Positions 1 through 4,921 of a DNA stretch of 5,992 nt are shown here, one piece after another; position 1 is the stretch's first letter, and each line of letters begins with the position of its first letter. A program made the position numbers and the translations under genes. The notes beneath the pieces are model-generated. The model ran no database searches, was not told where the DNA came from, and was given only the letters and a program-made list of their open reading frames with translations. This DNA is from Armatimonadetes bacterium RBG_19FT_COMBO_69_19 (GTDB taxonomy: Bacteria; Sysuimicrobiota; Sysuimicrobiia; Sysuimicrobiales; Kaftiobacteriaceae): the NCBI GenBank assembly GCA_001768125.1, contig MENB01000072.1, positions 1 to 5,992 on the forward strand, given 5' to 3'.

Positions 1-624
1 GGGTTCGCGATGGAGCGTCTGACGGGGTGGCGCATCGACGATCTGGTGCGCCAGTACGTGACGGGGCCGCTTGGCCTCACGGAGACGATGTACACGCCCC
101 CGAGCGAGCTGCGGGGCCGCTGCGCCGCGACCGAAGCCGGCCATGCCTACGAGCGGGAGAAGGTCGGTGACGAAGGCCGCGGCTATCCCTGGCAGGCGGA
201 AGTGCTGGTGGGCGAAGTGCACGACGGCAACGCGCACTACGCGATGGACGGCGTCGCCCCGCACGCGGGCCTGTTTTCCACCGCCTGGGAGGTCGCCGTC
301 GCCACCTTCCAGTGGCTGCGTCCCGGAGGATTCCTGACCGAGGCGGCGATCACCGAAGCCATCTCCGACCAGCGCGCGGGTGCCGAGGGCTACCCGCGCG
401 GGCTTGGGTGGGTGCTCCACCACGACGGCACCTTCTTCGACGCGCTCGGGCCGCGCTCGTTCGGGCATACGGGCTTCACGGGAACGTCGGTGGCGGTGGA
501 TCCCGACCAGGATCTCGTCGCCGTGCTGCTCACGAATCGCGTCCACCTCGGCGGATCGAACACGAAGATCCAGGAGTTCCGCCCGCGCTTCCACCGGGCG
601 GTGCGAGAGGCGTTGCGCGGATGA
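1..624 (+). CDS. Serine hydrolase of the beta-lactamase (class C/S12) family, AmiE-like; 5' truncated by window edge
   Basis: This is the C-terminal 207 codons of a beta-lactamase-fold serine hydrolase. The reading frame is open from base 1, so the ATG at 10 is internal and the true start lies upstream. Seen: an ERLTG segment followed by PLGLTETMY (nt 67-93), typical of the region after the SxxN/YxN part of the fold; GVAPHAGLFSTA (nt 250-285); and GHTGFTGTS (nt 463-489), which takes the place of the KTG box, followed by a DPDQDLVAVLLTNRVH strand. The catalytic SxxK serine would lie before the window. Known: Bacillus subtilis AmiE (YbbE), an N-acetylmuramoyl-L-alanine amidase in the MurNAc-salvage cluster, belongs to this family, and I recall the same HAGLFST and GHTGFTGTS signatures there. 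Inferred: with a sugar kinase, murQ, anmK and nagZ nearby, this enzyme probably cleaves the stem peptide from MurNAc. A generic esterase or D-Ala-peptidase cannot be excluded. Its stop overlaps the kinase start (ATGA), so the two are translationally coupled. Confidence 0.85.
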   Translation, partial: GFAMERLTGWRIDDLVRQYVTGPLGLTETMYTPPSELRGRCAATEAGHAYEREKVGDEGRGYPWQAEVLVGEVHDGNAHYAMDGVAPHAGLFSTAWEVAVATFQWLRPGGFLTEAAITEAISDQRAGAEGYPRGLGWVLHHDGTFFDALGPRSFGHTGFTGTSVAVDPDQDLVAVLLTNRVHLGGSNTKIQEFRPRFHRAVREALRG

Positions 625-1553
625 TCCTGGCCGGTGTCGACGCGGGCGCGACCACGACGCGGGCCGTAGCGGTGGCCGACGACGGCCGGGTCGTGGGCAG
701 GGCCTCGGCCGGTCCGGGGAACCCGCACAACGCCGGCGTCAAGGAGGCCGCCGCCGCGATCGCGCGCGCCGTTCGCGAGGCGGCGGGTGGGCCGATCCCG
801 GACCTCGTCGTCGCCGGGGTGGCCGGCATCGAGGATCCGGCGATCAAGGAAGGCCTGCGGGCGGCGCTCGTCACGATGCACGCCGCCGGCAAGATCCACC
901 TCGCATCCGACGCTGAGATTGCGCTGGACGGTGCCTTTCTCGGCGCGCCCGGAATCATCGTGGTTGCGGGGACAGGCTCGGTATCATGGGGGCGCGATGC
1001 CCGAGGGAACGAGGCCCGCGCGGGCGGATGGGGGCATATCCTCGACGACGCGGGAAGCGGATATGACGTCGGGCGGGCGGCGCTGGGGGCGGTGCTGCGC
1101 GAGCATGACGGGCGGGGGGGAGCGACGGCGCTGACGCATCGGGTGCTCAGCGCGCTGCATCTGGCCGGGCCGGAACAGATCGTGGGGGCCGCCCGCGGTA
1201 TGACGCCTGCCCAGATGGCCGGCCTCGCTCCCCTTGTGATGGATGCCGCGGAGCTGGGGGACACAATGGCCGAGGCGATCGTACGCGAGGCCGGCCGACA
1301 TCTCGCGGAGATGGCCGCCGCGGTCTGGCGCGGGCTGCGTTTCGCCGGGGCCCATCCCGGCGCAGGGATCGGGGGGCTATTCCGCCATGCCGTCCTGCGG
1401 AGCGCCTTCGCCGGGGGGCTGAGGCGCGCGTGTCCCGAGGCCGTTCCAACGCCTCCGCGACTTCAGCCGGCGGGGGGCGCCCTGTGGCGCGCATTCGCGG
1501 TGAAGGGCATCGAGCCGCCGCCAGGCCTCATCGATGCGTTGAGGGGGGAGTGA
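621..1553 (+). CDS. BadF/BadG-family N-acetylglucosamine / N-acetylmuramic acid kinase
   Basis: This 310-residue ASKHA-fold sugar kinase transfers the ATP gamma-phosphate to an amino sugar in the cytoplasm. Motifs in order: phosphate-1 DAGATTTRAVA (residues 7-17); a SDAEIAL segment (96-102) whose Asp97 aligns with the presumed catalytic Asp of NAGK; phosphate-2 GTGS (117-120); the family hallmark GGWG...GSGYDVGR (135-152); and a C-terminal adenosine-type GIGGLF (249-254). The length is normal for the family. I chose the ATG at 621 because the glycine-rich phosphate-1 motif begins six codons in and it overlaps the previous stop as ATGA; upstream in-frame codons are only the other frame of the hydrolase. 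Known: Clostridium MurK, a BadF-type enzyme, phosphorylates both MurNAc and GlcNAc. Inferred: sitting directly before murQ, this kinase is likely to supply MurNAc-6-phosphate and/or GlcNAc-6-phosphate. Odd: the usual GDEGS is DDAGS here (residues 142-146). Substrate preference cannot be read from sequence. Confidence 0.88.
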   Translation: MILAGVDAGATTTRAVAVADDGRVVGRASAGPGNPHNAGVKEAAAAIARAVREAAGGPIPDLVVAGVAGIEDPAIKEGLRAALVTMHAAGKIHLASDAEIALDGAFLGAPGIIVVAGTGSVSWGRDARGNEARAGGWGHILDDAGSGYDVGRAALGAVLREHDGRGGATALTHRVLSALHLAGPEQIVGAARGMTPAQMAGLAPLVMDAAELGDTMAEAIVREAGRHLAEMAAAVWRGLRFAGAHPGAGIGGLFRHAVLRSAFAGGLRRACPEAVPTPPRLQPAGGALWRAFAVKGIEPPPGLIDALRGE

Positions 1554-1556
1554 CCC

Positions 1557-2465
1557 ATGCGAGATGAGTTCGGCGCGCTTCTCACCGAGCAGCGCAATCC
1601 GAAGTCGATGCGGCTGGACGTGATAAGCACGAGGGAGATCGTGGCCCTCATCAACGAGGAAGATGCTTCCGTCGCCGCCGCCGTCCGGCGCGTGCTGGCC
1701 GAGATTACCCGCGCGGCAGATCTCATCGCCGACCGCATCCGGCATGGGGGGCGGGTGTTCTACGTGGGGGCGGGGACGAGCGGGCGGATCGCGCTGCTGG
1801 ACGCCTCGGAGTGGCCTCCCACCTTCGGCACCAGCCCCGATCTCGTCCAGGTCATCATCGCGGGAGGCGTCTCAGCCGGGGTGCAGTCGGCCGCGCCGCT
1901 CGAAGACGATGCGACCCTGGGGGCGCGCGACCTCGCCGCGCGGGATCCGCAGGCCCGGGACGTCGTGGTCGGCCTCGCCGCGAGCGGCCGGACGCCCTAC
2001 GTGATGGGCGCCCTGCAGCGCGCGCGTGAAGCGGGAGCGGCTACCGTCGCCATCTGCTCGAATCCCGGGGCGCCGATGATCGCCTCCGCCGACATCGCGA
2101 TCGTCGCCGTGACCGGACCGGAGCTCCTCACGGGCTCGACGCGCATGAAGGCGGGGACGGCGCAGAAGATGATCCTGAACATGCTCAGCACCGCGGCGAT
2201 GGTGCGTCTGGGCAAGGTCTACAGCAACCTCATGGTGGACGTCACGCCGGCCAACGAGAAGCTGCTCGAGCGCGCGCGGCGCATCGTCTCCGAAGCCGCG
2301 GGGATCCCGGCGGCTGAGGCGGCCCGGGTGCTGGACGCGGGAGGCCGCAACCTGAAGACGGCCATCGTCATGGCCGGGCGGCGCTGCAGCGCCGAAGAGG
2401 CGAACGCCGCGCTGGCGCGGGCGGGAGGGCTGATCCGGAAGGCGCTGGAGGAGCGGGGGCCGTGA
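1557..2465 (+). CDS. murQ: N-acetylmuramic acid 6-phosphate etherase
   Basis: MurQ cleaves the D-lactyl ether of MurNAc-6-phosphate, giving GlcNAc-6-phosphate and D-lactate, and so links wall salvage to amino-sugar metabolism. The 302-residue length is typical. Seen: N-terminal LLTEQRNP (8-15) and LINEED (31-36); SIS-domain sugar-phosphate loop GAGTSGR (71-77); PPTFG (87-91); LEDD (115-118); AASGRTPYV; ELLTGSTRMKAGTAQKMILNMLST; and LGKVYSNLMVDV. Glu85 and Glu116 fall at the positions of the two E. coli catalytic-site acids Glu83 and Glu114. The last ~50 residues form the small helical C-terminal domain usual in MurQ. The residue after the catalytic Glu is Trp (EWPP), where I expect Cys (ECPP). 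A GGGGGGAG purine run ends 6 nt before the ATG and supports this start. The gene lies 3 nt after the kinase stop and overlaps the start of anmK, so all are probably on one transcript. Confidence 0.96.
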   Translation: MRDEFGALLTEQRNPKSMRLDVISTREIVALINEEDASVAAAVRRVLAEITRAADLIADRIRHGGRVFYVGAGTSGRIALLDASEWPPTFGTSPDLVQVIIAGGVSAGVQSAAPLEDDATLGARDLAARDPQARDVVVGLAASGRTPYVMGALQRAREAGAATVAICSNPGAPMIASADIAIVAVTGPELLTGSTRMKAGTAQKMILNMLSTAAMVRLGKVYSNLMVDVTPANEKLLERARRIVSEAAGIPAAEAARVLDAGGRNLKTAIVMAGRRCSAEEANAALARAGGLIRKALEERGP

Positions 2466-3607
2466 TGCGCACGTGGCCGGTGGAGAAGGATCGCCTGCTC
2501 GTCGTGGGCCTCATCTCGGGCACGTCGGTCGACGGCATCGACGCGGCCGTCGTCGAGGTCTCCCGCCACGCGGGGAGCGTCCACGTGCAGACGTCCGCCA
2601 CGGTGGCCCGGCCGTTCGAGCCCGCGACGCGCCGGAGGATCCTCGATCTCTGCCGTCCCGACGCGCCGCTCGAGGCGGTGTGCGCGGCAAACTTCGACGT
2701 CGCCGGCGAATTCGCCGCGGTCGCGCTCGAGGCCATCGAACGGTGCGGGAAACCCCGGACCGAGATCGACCTCATCGCCTCGCACGGGCAGACCATCTGG
2801 CACATCCCCGGGCACAGCACGCTGCAGATCGGCGAGGCCGCGGTCATCGCCGAACGCACCGGTCTGCCGGTGGCCAGCAACTTCCGCGTGCGGGACATCG
2901 CCGCGGGGGGCCACGGCGCTCCGCTGGTCTCCTACGTCGACTACCTGCTCTTTCGTGACGCGCATCGCGGCAGAGCGCTGCAGAACCTCGGGGGGATCGG
3001 GAACGTGACCTGGATCCCCGCGGGTGCGGCGCCCGAAGACGTCATCTCGTTCGATACCGGACCCGGGAACATACTGATCGACGGGCTCGCACGGCTGGCC
3101 GCGGGGAAGGAGCGGGACGAGGGAGGAGCGCTCGCGGCCCAGGGCCGGGTCAGCGCGGACCTCCTCGCCGAGCTGCTGCGGGATCCGTACTATGCCGGGC
3201 GTCCACCCAAGACGACCGGGCGCGAGAAGTACGGCGAGGCCTACGCGCGGGACATCCTGACACGCGGCCAACAGCTCGGGCTGCCCACGGCCGATCTCCT
3301 CGCCACCGTGACGATGCTGACCGTGCGCTCGATCGCCGGCGCGTACAAGGCGTATCTCCCCGGTGCGCAGGAGGTGATCCTCAGCGGCGGGGGGGTGCAC
3401 AACCAGACGCTCGTCCGCTGGCTGGGCGAGGCCCTGGCGCCGGTGCCTGTGGCCATTATCGCCCAGTACGGTCTCGATCCCGATTTCAAGGAAGCGATCG
3501 CCTTCGCCGTGATCGGTGCGCAGACCGCGTGGGGCCTCCCCGGCAACCTTCCCGCGGCGACGGGTGCAACCCGCCCCGTCATCCTCGGCGACATCACCCC
3601 CGCCTGA
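2462..3607 (+). CDS. anmK: Anhydro-N-acetylmuramic acid kinase
   Basis: AnmK hydrolyses the 1,6-anhydro ring of anhydro-MurNAc and phosphorylates it with ATP, giving MurNAc-6-phosphate for MurQ. Anhydro-MurNAc comes from lytic transglycosylase products. Seen, numbering from the GTG: phosphate-binding GLISGTSVDGIDAA (16-29); SHGQTIWH (107-114); LQIGEAAVIAERTG; RDIAAGGHGAPLV (144-156); LGGIGNVTW; DTGPGN (198-203), whose Asp198 aligns with the catalytic base of characterised AnmK; PKTTGRE; a C-terminal nucleotide-binding LSGGGVHN; and the family's closing GLPGNLPAATGA. Length 381 is usual. The start is ambiguous: GTG at 2462 and ATG at 2465 are adjacent codons, with GGAGGAG at 2447-2453 placed 8 or 11 nt upstream. 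Either overlaps the murQ stop and changes the protein by one residue. SNFR (139-142) replaces the GDFR of E. coli, a mild difference. No signal peptide is seen, so the enzyme is cytoplasmic. Confidence 0.96.
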   Translation: MMRTWPVEKDRLLVVGLISGTSVDGIDAAVVEVSRHAGSVHVQTSATVARPFEPATRRRILDLCRPDAPLEAVCAANFDVAGEFAAVALEAIERCGKPRTEIDLIASHGQTIWHIPGHSTLQIGEAAVIAERTGLPVASNFRVRDIAAGGHGAPLVSYVDYLLFRDAHRGRALQNLGGIGNVTWIPAGAAPEDVISFDTGPGNILIDGLARLAAGKERDEGGALAAQGRVSADLLAELLRDPYYAGRPPKTTGREKYGEAYARDILTRGQQLGLPTADLLATVTMLTVRSIAGAYKAYLPGAQEVILSGGGVHNQTLVRWLGEALAPVPVAIIAQYGLDPDFKEAIAFAVIGAQTAWGLPGNLPAATGATRPVILGDITPA

Positions 3608-3669
3608 CCGCCACCCGCGTCGTTTACCGCCGTCCCCCCGGGGGAAAAAGTAAGCGGGTTCAGACAGAG
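3608..3669 (+). other. 62-nt spacer between anmK and the small exported protein gene
   Basis: The spacer contains a CCCCCC/GGGGG palindrome with no loop (3634-3644) followed by five A. It has no U-tract on the plus strand, so it does not look like an intrinsic terminator. I found no convincing -35/-10 pair and no strong Shine-Dalgarno sequence before the ATG at 3670 (only AGACAGAG-like purines). Read-through from anmK into the next gene is therefore the simplest reading. Confidence 0.4.
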
Positions 3670-4143
3670 ATGCGTGCTTCGCTCACGGGTTGGATGATCC
3701 TGACGGCCGTGCTCGCCCTGAGCGCCGGAGCCCTGGCTGGCTCGGGCGAAGTCCGGCGCGCCGGCATGGAAGGCAACCTCGTGCAGCTCCAGGCCGCGCT
3801 GGCGGAGCGCGACGCGCTCGTCGCCTCGCTCACCGCAGACCTGGCCCGCTACCGGGATCAGGTGGACACCGCGCGCATGGAGGCGCACGCCGCGGGGGCC
3901 GCGCTCCGGACCAACGAGGTCATGCTCAAAGAGACCGCGGAGCAGCTTCGCCTGTCCGAGGAGATGATCGACCGGCAGCGCCAGGATCTCGAGATGCTGA
4001 AGCGCTGCCTGACCGGCGCGATGTACGCGCTGCAGACCATGGCCGATGGCAACGCCTACGGGGCGATGCACCACATGGTCAACGTCGACGGCGCGTGCCG
4101 GGCGGCGCAAGGCCTGCTGAACCTCCAACGCGGCGGTGATTGA
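3670..4143 (+). CDS. Small exported coiled-coil protein of unknown function
   Basis: This 157-residue protein is not one I recognise. Residues 1-24 look like a Sec signal peptide: Arg2, a hydrophobic core from about Trp8 to Leu17, and a small-residue end SAGALAG with likely cleavage after ALA or ALAG. There is no lipobox cysteine. Residues ~35-112 are a charged, Leu/Ala-rich heptad-like helix predicted to be a coiled coil, and the frame has no Pro after the start. The C-terminal part (113-157) has two cysteines, Cys113 (KRCLTGA) and Cys143 (DGACRAA), 30 residues apart and able to form a disulfide after export. From memory, secreted coiled-coil proteins of other high-GC bacteria end with a similar C-L-x-G...C-R-A-A pattern, but I cannot name a family. 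I chose the ATG at 3670 because the signal peptide begins exactly there; the frame upstream overlaps anmK and is Arg/Pro-rich shadow. It probably shares the anmK transcript and is the last gene before the terminator. Confidence 0.75.
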   Translation: MRASLTGWMILTAVLALSAGALAGSGEVRRAGMEGNLVQLQAALAERDALVASLTADLARYRDQVDTARMEAHAAGAALRTNEVMLKETAEQLRLSEEMIDRQRQDLEMLKRCLTGAMYALQTMADGNAYGAMHHMVNVDGACRAAQGLLNLQRGGD

Positions 4144-4180
4144 GGCGTAGAACCGTCGCCTGACCCAACGAGTCGGTCCG

Positions 4181-4221
4181 CCCGCCCTGGTCGTGTCGTC
4201 CGGCGACCTGGGCGGGTTTTT
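4181..4221 (+). terminator. Rho-independent terminator ending the plus-strand operon
   Basis: The left arm CCCGCCC (4181-4187) pairs perfectly with GGGCGGG (4210-4216). A single T-T mismatch (4188/4209) is followed by GGTCG (4189-4193) pairing with CGACC (4204-4208), closing a 10-nt loop. Five T follow at 4217-4221. This is a strong intrinsic terminator 37 nt after the coiled-coil gene stop. On the minus strand no T-run follows the hairpin, so it should act mainly on plus-strand transcription. The T-run touches the stop codon of the converging methyltransferase. Confidence 0.88.
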
Positions 4222-4856
4222 CATTTCCCCTCGTCGTTGACCGCCTGCAGGAACTGCACGGCGCGGTAGGCCGTCGCCGCCTCCGTGACGCGGAACCCCG
4301 CCTCCACCAGCAGCGCCGGCATCATCCCGGTGAGGTTCGCTTGCATGTTCTCCCGTCCGTCGAAGAGGCTTCCCGCGTGGAGCAAGATGCGCTGGGTTGC
4401 GCTCTGCGGCTTCCCGAAGTCGGCCAGCAGGAAACGGCCGCCCGGTTTGAGGACGCGCCGGACCTCCGCGAGCGCCATCCGTTTCACGGGCGTCGGGAGA
4501 TGATGGAAGATCAGCGTGCTCACGACCACGTCGAACGCGGCGGAGCGGAACGGCAGGGCCTGGGCATAAGCCTGCAGGAGGAGGACGCGGGGCGCCGCGT
4601 CCAGCTTTGTCCGGGCGCGCGCGAGCATGCGGCCGTCGGCGTCGAGGCCGGCAAGATGCGCGGCGGGATGGCGCGCGGCCAGGGCGGCGAGGAGCGTGCC
4701 TGTCCCGCTCCCGATGTCCAGGACCGTCTCGTGCCCGTGAAGCGCCAGTGCGGCCTGGACCCGCTGCATGAAGGGACGTCCGAATCCGAGGGCCGCGTTA
4801 AGCCCGTCATAGAGCGGGGTCAGGATGTGGAAGGCCAGCCCCGGGGTGAACGCCAT
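4221..4856 (-). CDS. Class I SAM-dependent methyltransferase (Methyltransf_11/UbiE-like)
   Basis: This 211-residue Rossmann-fold methyltransferase is predicted to be cytoplasmic. Seen: an N-terminal lead-in FHILTPLYDGLN (9-20) like that of UbiE/COQ5-type enzymes; motif I VLDIGSGTG (45-53) for SAM; the acidic strand-2 end GLDADGRML (70-78) for the ribose hydroxyls; motif II/III region ALPFRSAAFDVVVS (100-113) followed by FHHLP (117-121); and motif post-III VLKPGGRFLLADFG (135-148). The methyl acceptor cannot be deduced. I chose the ATG at 4856: AGGG lies 7 nt upstream, and the YD lead-in begins right after it. A longer in-frame start at 4931 would run across the start of divergent nagZ and adds sequence that is not family-like. 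The gene is transcribed against its neighbours and is probably not part of the murein-salvage operon. Its stop codon overlaps the T-run of the opposing terminator, so the convergent junction is very tight. Confidence 0.9.
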   Translation of the reverse strand: MAFTPGLAFHILTPLYDGLNAALGFGRPFMQRVQAALALHGHETVLDIGSGTGTLLAALAARHPAAHLAGLDADGRMLARARTKLDAAPRVLLLQAYAQALPFRSAAFDVVVSTLIFHHLPTPVKRMALAEVRRVLKPGGRFLLADFGKPQSATQRILLHAGSLFDGRENMQANLTGMMPALLVEAGFRVTEAATAYRAVQFLQAVNDEGK

Positions 4857-4921
4857 CCTGCTACCCTGGTTATCCCGGCGCGCGGCGAGGACCTGCGCCC
4901 CGAGGAAGGAATGGAGAACGT
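4857..4921. promoter_or_regulatory. Divergent intergenic region between the methyltransferase gene and nagZ
   Basis: These 65 bp separate two divergent starts and must carry the 5' signals of both genes. On the plus side, GAGGAAGGA (4902-4910) and GGAG (4913-4916, 5 nt before the GTG) give a good ribosome binding site for nagZ. On the minus side, AGGG precedes the methyltransferase ATG by 7 nt. I could not identify convincing -35/-10 boxes or an operator palindrome. Promoters may lie partly inside the coding sequences. Confidence 0.45.

Noticed and set aside
312..620. In-frame extension of the kinase upstream of the ATG at 621
   Set aside because: It is the other frame of the serine hydrolase, is Arg-rich, and would put over 100 unrelated residues before the phosphate-1 motif.
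2219..3400. 393-codon minus-strand open frame opposite murQ and anmK
   Set aside because: It is antisense to two genes with full family motifs. Its Arg/Pro/Gly-rich translation has no recognisable domain and is the usual by-product of high-GC codon bias.
3634..3649. CCCCCC/GGGGG palindrome followed by AAAAA, considered as a terminator after anmK
   Set aside because: It has no loop, and the plus-strand transcript would end in A rather than U. On the minus strand the T-run precedes the palindrome instead of following it.
3623..3652. TTTACC ... AAAGTA as a possible promoter for the coiled-coil gene
   Set aside because: The -10 match is poor and the spacing is 18 nt; such matches arise by chance.
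3241..4224. 327-codon minus-strand open frame opposite the anmK end and the coiled-coil gene
   Set aside because: It crosses two plus-strand genes and a terminator hairpin and shows no motifs. It is explained as a high-GC shadow.
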